Made by a program: the position numbers and the translations under genes
Part shown: in pieces, positions 55,926-64,000 of the stretch
Numbering within the stretch: position 1 is the stretch's first letter
How the letters are laid out: each line of letters opens with the position of its first letter
The notes under the pieces: model-generated
Seen by the model: only the letters and a program-made list of their open reading frames with translations
What the model was told of the DNA's origin: nothing
The model's database searches: none
From: Thozetella sp. PMI_491
Taxonomy: Eukaryota > Ascomycota > Sordariomycetes > Chaetosphaeriales > Chaetosphaeriaceae
Direction: 5' to 3'
Length of the DNA: 64,000 nucleotides
NCBI GenBank assembly: GCA_021432635.1
Contig: MU270025.1
Coordinates: 269,244-333,243 of the forward strand

Positions 55926-58900
55926 TCACTCCTCATCTTCATCTTCCTCGGCAACCTAGCAAGGTGTTAGCGTTGATGTCCAGTAACATGGCCTCAGAGC
56001 GTTTTACTTACCCCCTCGTGGAAGTTGCGGCCGTCCGTGGTCTCATTGATGATGCCTGCCCGGATCGTCCAATCGCCGAAGTGCTCGCCCTGGTTGCGCT
56101 CAGCGGCATATCGCTTGAGCAGGGACTTCATAACGGCCAAGATCTCATCCTCCATGATGCTTGCTCTGTACAGCTTGTTGAGCCGCTGACCATGGTAGCC
56201 ACCGCCTAGGTACATGTTGTAGGCGCCGAAGGCCTTGCCGACAAAGGCGACCTCAGCGAGCCATGGGCGAGCGCAGCCGTTGGGGCATCCCGTCATGCGC
56301 ATGACGATGCTGTCCTGGCGGAGACCGCTCTCCTCAAGGCAAGACTCCAGCTTAGAGATCAGCACGGGCAGGTACCGTTCACTCTCAGCCATGGCCAGAC
56401 CGCAGGTGGGGAACGCGACGCAGGCGGACGAACTCAGGCGGAGGCCGGAGAACTTGATATTATCCAGCTTGTACTTGGCCATCAAGGTCTTGATCGAGGC
56501 GAGATCCTCGTCGGCAACATTGCTGAGAATCAAGTGCTGGTTGCCCGTCAGACGGAACTCACCCTTGTGCACCTTGGCGATCTCCCGCAAGCCCGTCTTC
56601 ATCTGGAACTCGGCGGTATCCTCGATACGGCCGTTTTCGATGAAGAATGTGAAGTGGTTCAGGCCAGTCTCATCCTTGGTCCATCCGAACGTGTCGATGT
56701 TGCTTTCGAAATGGAACGCCCGCGCGGGTTGGAATTGCTGGCCCCAGAGCTCCTCGACCTTGCCGCGGAAGACGTCTAGACCCATGTCGTCAATGGTGTA
56801 CTTTAGACGAGCGTGCTTGCGGTTCTTGCGGTCTCCGTAGTCGCGCTGGACGAGCATGATCTTCTCGCAGGCAATATGGACCTCTTCAGCCTTGACATAG
56901 CCGAACATGCGGCCCGTCTGCGGGTAGGTCTTCTTGTTGTTGTGGGTAGAGCCCATGCCACCGCCGGCCATCAGGTTGAATCCGGAGAGGTGTCCGTCCT
57001 CACCCTTGATAGCGATGAGGCCAATGTCGTGGGCATAGACATCGGTGTCGTTGTGGGGTGGAATGGCGATGGTGATCTTGAACTTGCGCGGCAGGTAGGT
57101 TGGGCCGTAGAGAGGCTCAAAGTCCTGAACCGCGTCGCCCGCGATCTGAGTCTTCTTGTCGTCATCGTCGGTCAGCCAGATCTCATGGTATGCCGATGTA
57201 GATGGCAGCAGGTGGTCGCTAATCTTCTTGGAGCAGGCCCAGACTTCCTTGTGATACTTGGACTGCGCGGGCAGCGAGCTGCACATGACATTTCGGTTCA
57301 CGTCTCCGCACGCGGCGATGGTGGTCATGAGAGCACGGTTGATGGCCTGCATGGCGGGCTTCAGCTTGCCCTTCACGACACCGTGGAACTGGAATGTTTG
57401 GCGAGTGGTGAGCTTCATCGTCTCGTTGCCAAGCTTGTCGGCGATTTCGTCCATCTGGACCCATTGCTTCGGGGTCGAGACACCACCGGGCAGCCGGCAG
57501 CGAATCATGAATGAGTACGCAGGCTCAAGTCCTTGAGCCTTGCGCTCATCGCGCACATCACGGTCGTCCTGCATATAGGTGCCGTGGAACTTGGTCAGCT
57601 GCTGGTCGGCGGCAGAAATCGCGCCCGTCGATGTGTCCCTCAGACCCTCAACGATTGTGCCACGCAGGTAGTTAGACGCAATCTTGATGTCCTCGTTGGT
57701 GATCGGCGGCGGCTCATCGGGCAGCCCCTCGACATTGGCGACGCCAAGGGCCTCCCAGAGCTTCGGTTCCCATTCTTGGTAGCCCGTCTGGAAACCATCT
57801 GGGTCTTGATCGTCACCGAGACCGATATCGCACAGCCTTTTAGCACCGAAGTTACCGAGCACTCTGTCGAGGTCCTTTCCAGGCTTGTTGTAGTAGATCT
57901 TGTCCTGCTTTCTCGGCCAGTAGTGGCTGTCTCCGAGAGACATGACAGAGAAGTTGACGGTAGCCAAGTCGAGCTCGGTGCTGTCCTTGATGGCGTCCCA
58001 GAACGAGCGACCGTTCTGGGGGAACTCACCCTGGCCAGCCGTGGATGTGATGAAGACAATATTCTCTTCCGAAGGGAGATCCTCAATAGGGTAGTCCTCC
58101 ATCGCCATGACCATCGTCTTGAGCCCGCGAGTCCTGCCTCGAGTGCCCAATCGTTTGGCTACGGATTGAGCATTGCCGTTGTCCGAGGCGAAGAGAATCG
58201 TCAGAGGAGCGCCAAACAAGCCCTCCAGCAGCTGATTGTAGGCGTTCTTGGCCTTGCGCTTCTGCTGGGCCCGGACTTCGGTTCCAATGTCCTCAGAGAG
58301 GGCGGCGCCGAAGGATGGGTCTTTCTGCATCAGCTGCGTGAGGTGGTTGTCGCGGTCGAGGAACTCCTTAAGCTCCTTCTTGATCCTCTCCGAGTCCAGA
58401 GAGAAGTTAGGCTCGCCCTTGCGGTCGTTCTCCGGGTTCCAGCGATACAGAGGCCAGTATCCCAGATCCACGGCCTTCTTGGTCTCCTGGAGAATCGTGA
58501 GGGGCGAGTCGTGCTCGCCAAAGTACGGGAGGTAGGCGAGCACGATGGACGGACCGTTGAACTTGTCAGCCTCGTCCATGGCCTGTAGGACCTGAGTATA
58601 GGAGCTGTACACCGCCGTCGAGGCGACGTAGGCATTGCCAAAGTTCATGGCGTAAAGACCAATGTCCTTCTTCCTCCGGTTAGCGTCCGCAGCCGCGCGC
58701 TCCGAGTACGGGGTCGAGTCGATGATTAGCAGGTTGACATTCTCGCCAGAAGCGAGAACGTGGTGCACGCCCGAGTTGCCCAAGTCATAGGCCCAGGCGT
58801 CGGAGCCAACCAGCCACAGAGACTCCTTGCGGAAAAGGCCCTTGTTGGCTAGGAGCTTCTTGGCCGGGGTAGAGTTGTCGATGTTGAGGTGAGACAGGAG

Positions 58901-60784
58901 CTCCTCGGCCATCTCGTCGGCCTTCCTAGTGTCGTTTGCGTTCGCCAGCCAGCTTGCCAATGAGCGCTTCGGCGTGTTGGTGAGGAAGTTCGCGGAGGTC
59001 GCGAATTCCTTGACCTCGCTCACGAACCGCTTCTTGTGCTCCTTCCGAGCCAGCAGGGATCCAAAGCCGTACTCCGGGCTCGCGGCGATGGTATCGGAAA
59101 TACCGGCATGGGCAGAGCCAAGAGAGTTGGCGATGTAGGCCCGATCACCGAACAGCTGGTCCAGAATCTTAGTGTAGGCAGTCTCGACCTTGGGCTTCTC
59201 AAGTCCATATTCCTGTGACTCCGCGGGGGGCTCCCGCTCGCCAACCTCAAGGTTCTGGATCGGCTTCTCGGCTGTGAGGTTCTGGAAGATACCGCGGAGA
59301 GCCTGACGGACGGTTCCCTCCGAGATATAACCGAGCTGGTGTCCAACGATGGTCTCGACGCCGCCGGCCGCGCTCTTGATTGAAGTCAGCACGTCAAGGA
59401 GCAAAGGTCCCCACTTGGTGGTCTTGCGAGAGATCTGTTCGAGCACAGCTATTCTCTTGACAGAACGAGGGATGGCAGCAACCAGCTTCGCGCCCAGCCA
59501 GGGACGGTATAACCTGGCCGTGAGGATGCCGGCGTTGGCAAAGGCCTCTTCGGAGGTAGCCTTGTCGATTGCCTCGGCGAACAAGCCGGCGTCGGAACCA
59601 AATACGAAGATGCAGTTCTCAGCTTTTGGCGCGCCCGTCCACTCAAACGCCTGGTACTTCCGCCCGACGCTTCGCTCCAGCTGGGCCCAGATCGACGTCG
59701 CGTACTTGAAGATGTCGTCCGAAGTAACGGCGGGCGCAGGCGGCTCGATCGTGGTCGCGGAGGAAATGCTGGGAGGCGTACTTGCGGCGCTGCGCTGGCT
59801 GGACTTAGACGACGACTGCGACCAGTCCTTGGAAGACGCCGCCTCCACCTCGCTTGGCTGTAAGCCGTTGACAGGCGCGGGGGCCTCCGGCTGATCCGAG
59901 ACAGTAGCCACTCGGCCGTCGTCGGCGTAGATGCCAGATCCCGAGGCCGGGGCTGATTGGAAGCGGCGAACACTGTCGATGTTCAGGACGTCGCGCACAA
60001 CCGTCGCATCTTCGGGCGCGATGCCGTCACTCTTGGCGGCGCGGCTGGGATCGAAGAAGTGGATGACACCTTTGCCGGACCGGATGGCCAGAGCATGGGC
60101 GGTCACGGCGATGTCCTGGGCCTCCTGGAGGGTTTCGGACTGAAGGAACGTCCAGCCCGAGTTCCGTATGGACGTAATGGCCGAGTAGTCGGGGAAGGTA
60201 GAGGGGTGGAGGGCGACATGGATAACCACGGGGTAGTTTGCGAGCTTGTATAGGTGGGCGACTGACGGCACGAGGATGGTCGAGGTGGTGGTCACGGATA
60301 CCAGACGGCCAGATCGGATGGGAGCGTACACGGAGAGCAGAGGATCGTTGTTGTGCCTGATGGCCTGGACCTCCGGGACGGCGTCGGGGCCCTGAGCAAC
60401 CAAGCTCTGGTCCCTGCGGCCTGCATATCGCTTAAGGTGGCTCGAGAAGGCCGAGTCCTCGGCGAGCGAGGGCTGGACCGAGATGATCACATCACTGGCG
60501 AGGTATGCGATCCTCGCAACTGTGCAGGGGATCGCGCATTAGCCAGGCCTTCTCCTGTCCTTCTTCTTGGTGGTGTTGCGGCGGCCCCCTCGATCTTTCC
60601 TCGCTCTGCCAGTTGCTCCCAGGGGCAGCAGAGCTTCCCCAATCGGGCGGTTCAGGAGCTTCCCATTGGGGCGCCGGCCGATTGCGGGGCAGCCACATCA
60701 GATCGAGGGGGACTTCGGCAGGAAGGAAAGAGGGTGGCACTCACCTGCCTCTTCAGGCGTGCGGATCCGGGTGTTGGATGCCAT
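55926..60784 (-). CDS. MET5: sulfite reductase [NADPH] beta subunit (hemoprotein)
   Basis: Exons 60784-60745 (13 codons), 60519-56012 and 55955-55926 (the last nine residues VAEEDEDEE) give 1525 residues, the usual length of the fungal protein. Domains in order: a pyruvate:ferredoxin oxidoreductase-like N-terminal half, a flavodoxin-like domain (TILFASDNGNAQS, TSTAGQGEFPQNGR), then two nitrite/sulfite reductase half-domains. The siroheme and 4Fe-4S cluster are held by CVAFPTC at about 1380-1386 and GCPNGC at about 1424-1429. With the alpha subunit (MET10) it reduces sulfite to sulfide for cysteine and methionine synthesis. All ligand cysteines are present, so it should be active. A CYS3-like site lies about 210 bp upstream, consistent with sulfur control. 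Confidence 0.93.
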
Positions 60785-61826
60785 CTCTGCAGAGTCAAAC
60801 TGTCTGAAGAGAAACGACATGTTGCCGGCGAAGAATCGCTGGAAGAAAAGGCGCCGTAGGATATGTAGCGGGCCCGCCTGGTGGTGTGCTGGCGGGCGAC
60901 TCGTTGCGAGGGTCGCCTAGATCGGCCCCGCAGAGCGACAATTAATTTTTTTTTTTCCTCTTCTACTCGGCAAACAGATAGGTATGGGTTCGATGGCGTG
61001 ATCGCTTAGCGCGGACTCGCCAAGCCCTCTCAATGGCCAACCCACTCATCCGGCGAATGGGCGACGGCGAATTTTCAATGCCCCGGTGGGACAGCTTGCA
61101 TTGTGCAGACATTCTGGACCCTGTGCCATGCTTGAATTGAACTGACACTGGCGCGCATGGGGGGCCCCTCGTGGAGAGCGCTCTCCAGCCGTCATCCGCC
61201 CTTGGTTGCCCCAGACTCCAGATGCCGCGGTGTTTGAAGCTCGGGAACCCTTGGGAATCAATGGCCGCGCCTCGAGGTCCGCACGGCCTGGACCCAGCGA
61301 GCTGTCACCCGCTGTCGGGTGACTCGTCTTTCGAGCGCCGCCTTGCCCGTCCCCTTAGTCAGGAGAGGAGAGGGACCTGTGTGGAGCTATCGCACGCCTC
61401 CCGCCGGTTACGCGCAGATGCAGATGCCGATGCCGATGCCGAGTGTACGCCGATGCACTGAGGCACAGAGGTAGCGTCATAGGTCGATGGAATTACATCC
61501 TCTTGTCCATTGTAGTAAATACTTCTCAGCTATCCTAGCTGTCTGGATTATCCCCTCCGCTCTGCTAGACACATTCCTCGCGCCTATCCTTCCCACGTCC
61601 GTAAGTCTCATAACACATGCAACAATGCCTCGTCCATATCCTTCGTTGCTCCGGGGAGAAAAATTGCTCCATGCTCCGCCTACCCTCCAAATGTACAAAC
61701 GCCGGCGCTCCTGCAGGCCCACCTGCAGGAGACTATGCAGTGGTAGACATTTGCCGCAGCCGTCTACCCTCCCCTTTCGTAGTGGTTTTGTTTGGTAGTA
61801 CTGTCTCGTCTCTAACCGTAATCGGG
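60785..61826. promoter_or_regulatory. sulfite reductase promoter and 3' flank of the Kei1 gene
   Basis: About 1.04 kb between the MET5-type start and the Kei1 stop, both on the minus strand. It contains a T-rich run near 60946-60957, a CYS3-like site (listed separately) and an imperfect hexanucleotide repeat, CAGATG/CCGATG, at 61415-61445. No gene is supported. Confidence 0.55.
60993..61002. promoter_or_regulatory. candidate CYS3/MetR bZIP site
   Basis: atggcgtgat matches the CYS3-type consensus ATGRYRYCAT at nine of ten positions, about 210 bp upstream of the sulfite reductase start codon. CYS3/MetR activates sulfate assimilation genes in Neurospora and Aspergillus. A one-mismatch match can occur by chance. 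Confidence 0.35.
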
Positions 61827-62743
61827 CTACTGGCTGGAAGGTCCAGCCTCTGTGGAGGGAATTGTTGTAGCGGGGGGTGCTGTGGACTTAGATGACTTTC
61901 TCCTCGACCTGCTGAACCTGACGTTGATGGATCGCGCCCACTCTTCATCTTCTTTCGTCTGCCCAAGCCAATAGCCCCGGCCTACAGAAATCATCGCCCG
62001 CCCCAGCTTCCCAGCAAGCCCCTGGCCAAGCGGCGAGGCGACAGCAAAGGGGCTCAGAGATGGTTGCTTTGACGCTTCCTCGCCGTCGGCGTCGCTGAAT
62101 CCGATGAAGCGCTGCAGCACCGACCTCGCGTAGGCCATGATCACTAAGCTGAAGTAGACTCGCACGAGCGTGAAGGCCACGATCAGGACAATGCTCATGG
62201 GTGTGTCGGGAGCGCCGGACTGCGCCGCATAGCCGTCACCCCGCCGAGCGGTCGACCCCTCCGGTGCGCCATTTGCGTCTGTGCTGCTCTCGCTACCGAC
62301 AGCGCCGTTCGAATTATGGATTTTTTCTAGGTACCAGATGATGGCAAACGCTGTCGTATAGGCGGTATTAATGATGGTGTCGAGGACGTAGAGCCACGCG
62401 AGCGCGAGGTTCTGCAGTGGGCTCTGCTTCCTGATGTGCCGGATGAGATATGCGAGCGTAACTGCCAGCAGCAGCGAGTAAATGTACATGGAAAGCTGCA
62501 ATGCTGAGAGCGAGTAGCCCGTCAGAATGGCGAGGACGCCATAGAAGCCGATCGCCTTGTTGATCAAGAGAGCCAACGAGACCAGCTCAGCGCCTGTCTG
62601 CAGCGACAGCAAGCCTAGAAATGTCTGTCGGTGCGCCGGGTCAGCGATTGGCCGAGGGATACGAGCGCGCGCGGTGGCGCTACGTCATTTCAACGAACCT
62701 TGGGACGAGGCAACCGTAGGTATGAGCTGCGAGAGGGCGCCAT
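61827..62743 (-). CDS. KEI1: inositol phosphorylceramide synthase regulatory subunit Kei1
   Basis: Exons 62743-62699 (15 codons, MAPSRSSYLRLPRPK) and 62624-61827 encode 280 residues. The intron uses GTTCGT as donor, CGCTGAC as branch point and GACAG as acceptor. The short first exon restores the RLPRPKTFLGLLSLQTG start typical of the family. Recognisable segments are GFYGVLAILTGYSLSALQLSMY, given here as GFYGVLAILTG and LSALQLSMY, then PLQNLALAWLYVLDT and RVYFSLVIMAYARSVLQRF, with four transmembrane helices. Kei1 is the essential partner of the catalytic subunit Aur1 in the Golgi, making inositol phosphorylceramide. The C-terminal tail is Ser/Arg-rich and disordered. Confidence 0.87.
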
Positions 62744-63926
62744 GATTAAGTGAGAGGAAGAAGAGACCGCGAACTGAGGCCCGGCAGTCAAGCTCGACGA
62801 CGAGACATACTTTCTAAGTGAGGTTTCCCCGCAAAAAAGACAAGAGCAGCGCGTCACATCGAACCCTTTTTTCTTGACAGTGGATTACGCGGCCCCACCA
62901 AGCACTTCCAACCCGGCTTCGTCGGCAACCCGGCACACTGATCACGCAGACCCTGAGTCTGATCGTCGGCCCAGGGTTAGGGTTAACACCTGACCGGGGA
63001 TTAGCAACCATAATACCAAAGCAACAGACGCAGCTGCAGTCTAGGACATCGTGATATGAATAAAGCGATAGTAAGTATCGTGCAATGTGCAGCAATATTT
63101 TACTCCCCGCGTAGAGGTTTTGTTTTCTCACTCGGGTAGTAACCACTCTCTCTGCCGTGTATCGTTGCTGAAACAGCCCCTAAATCGCCAGGCCGCTCGC
63201 CTAAGCGGTGAACATGGCTTCCAGATTCCCGGCCACTTGCCCTGCCCACGATGGGACGAAGGCCAATTGACAAAGAATCGGTAAAGAGTAACCTTTATTG
63301 AGATATACATGGAATTGCGGAAGTACTAGGCATCTCGACCACACTGCGTTGAACGAAAAGATACAGTATTGGCGGAACAATACTTGCCACGCCAGCTGCT
63401 CCTATTGTGGACATGTCTCGCCACTCTACGAGTTTCTGCATGTTATTTGAGGGGCTCGGTATCAAATCTGTCACAAATACGGGCCGACATACATAGTATG
63501 TCGGACCTACGAGCAATTCTATAACCGTCCTCTCGCCGTCAGCTTATTGTGAACCTCAGGCAGTTCCTCACGTGGAGCTAGGAACGGAACCATGATCCCA
63601 GAGATGTCCTACTAGCATGGCAGTATCACACAAGCATGTCATGTCAACAGTTGTCGAAGAAATTACTACTTCGATTCTGAATGGGCTGCGTAACAGCCAG
63701 GGCTATCGAGTGATGCATCCACCAGGGTGGACGGCCCTATCTGCTCGGTCGAACATGTGTCCCGACCGAGGTATATACGACAACAAGTGTCGAAATGATC
63801 CCACGAGTCATACCAATGCCGTGATTCCCAAACCGTCAAATTCGCTAAGCGTACATGTCCTCATGAACCCCGCTACCGGGGGTATATACAATCTGTGCAG
63901 CCCCTGCATCGTATTGCGTTTGTCCA
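62744..63926. other. intergenic region upstream of Kei1, with a telobox
   Basis: About 1.18 kb between the Kei1 start and the stop of the gene cut by the window edge; both are on the minus strand. The left part is the Kei1 promoter and contains a telomere-like double repeat (listed separately). No gene is supported. Confidence 0.55.
62973..62986 (-). promoter_or_regulatory. telobox (AGGGTTAGGGTTAA)
   Basis: Two TTAGGG-like units lie about 230 bp upstream of the Kei1 start codon; CCCTAA reads towards Kei1. As at UMP1, the promoter position suggests a Tbf1/TRF-type binding site. Two units are too few to be a telomere. Confidence 0.5.
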
Positions 63927-64000
63927 CTACTGGGGCTTGACGCCGATCAGGGCAAAGTTCTTCTTGATCCGGTTCTCGGACCGCTTCGCGACCTTCTCTA
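63927..64000 (-). CDS. 3' end of a gene cut by the window edge
   Basis: On the minus strand the last 74 bases read as a Lys/Arg-rich C-terminus, EKVAKRSENRIKKNFALIGVKPQ split as EKVAKRSENRIKK and NFALIGVKPQ, followed by a TAG stop at 63927-63929. The composition is protein-like and suggests a nucleic-acid-binding or ribosome-associated protein. The family cannot be named from this fragment. Confidence that it is coding is moderate because only one frame and 23 residues are seen. Confidence 0.5.
   Translation of the reverse strand, partial: EKVAKRSENRIKKNFALIGVKPQ

Noticed and set aside
57533-58588. 351-codon plus-strand frame inside the sulfite reductase gene
   Set aside because: Antisense shadow of a long, well-supported coding sequence.
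62973-62986. Telomere end
   Set aside because: Only two repeat units, with unique sequence and a gene on both sides.
1-64000. CRISPR array or bacterial operon
   Set aside because: Intron-rich fungal genes throughout; no regularly spaced identical repeats.

Overview
The window is nuclear DNA of a filamentous ascomycete (Pezizomycotina, most likely a Sordariomycete). The reasons are short introns of about 45-70 nt with GTAAGT-like donors and CTAAC/CTGAC-like branch points, single genes separated by 0.3-5 kb, and families typical of these fungi: a Goodbye-NACHT NLR-like protein, a killer-toxin-like chitinase, a polymodular LysM protein, a QRRRW chitin synthase and a Ser/Thr-rich GPI protein. 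I place 20 protein-coding genes, one of them cut by the right edge. No rRNA, tRNA or intact transposon is recognisable. Exon joins were worked out by hand from splice signals and reading phase.

Left third (1-23 kb), accessory in character. A 1434-residue membrane-bound NRPS-like enzyme has the architecture adenylation domain, carrier domain, then three units of a transmembrane pair plus a hexapeptide-type soluble domain. This is the layout of the single-module amino-acid homopolymer synthetases (epsilon-poly-L-lysine synthetase class). Next comes a 1520-residue NLR-like protein (Goodbye, NACHT, TPR-like repeats, ZZ-like zinc finger). Then a secreted LysM protein with about seven modules lies head to head with a 16-exon secreted GH18 chitinase carrying two hevein-type modules and a killer-toxin-like C-terminus. 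A small gene of unknown function follows.

Middle (23-36 kb): a PAP2-type lipid phosphatase, a transaldolase with a good TATA box, a histidine-box membrane hydroxylase and a small secreted NIS1-like protein. A gene-free stretch of about 5.2 kb follows, up to a UBL3/MUB-type prenylated ubiquitin-fold protein ending in CCVIL.

Right part (36-64 kb) is mainly housekeeping: proteasome maturation factor UMP1 (its start codon forms a coding exon alone), a YDR061W-like twin ABC ATPase, a Ser/Thr-rich GPI protein, a beta-adaptin, ER membrane complex subunit EMC4, a MARVEL-like four-helix membrane protein, a chitin synthase, the sulfite reductase beta subunit (MET5 type) and the IPC synthase regulator Kei1. 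The last 74 bases hold the 3' end of a further gene.

The left side is about chitin and, probably, competition with other microbes. The LysM/chitinase pair binds and cuts chitin, the NLR-like protein may act in non-self recognition, and the polymer synthetase may make a cationic polymer. The right side serves membrane, wall, sulfur and protein-turnover functions. Linked functions between neighbours are inferred except for the LysM/chitinase pairing, which is known from other fungi.
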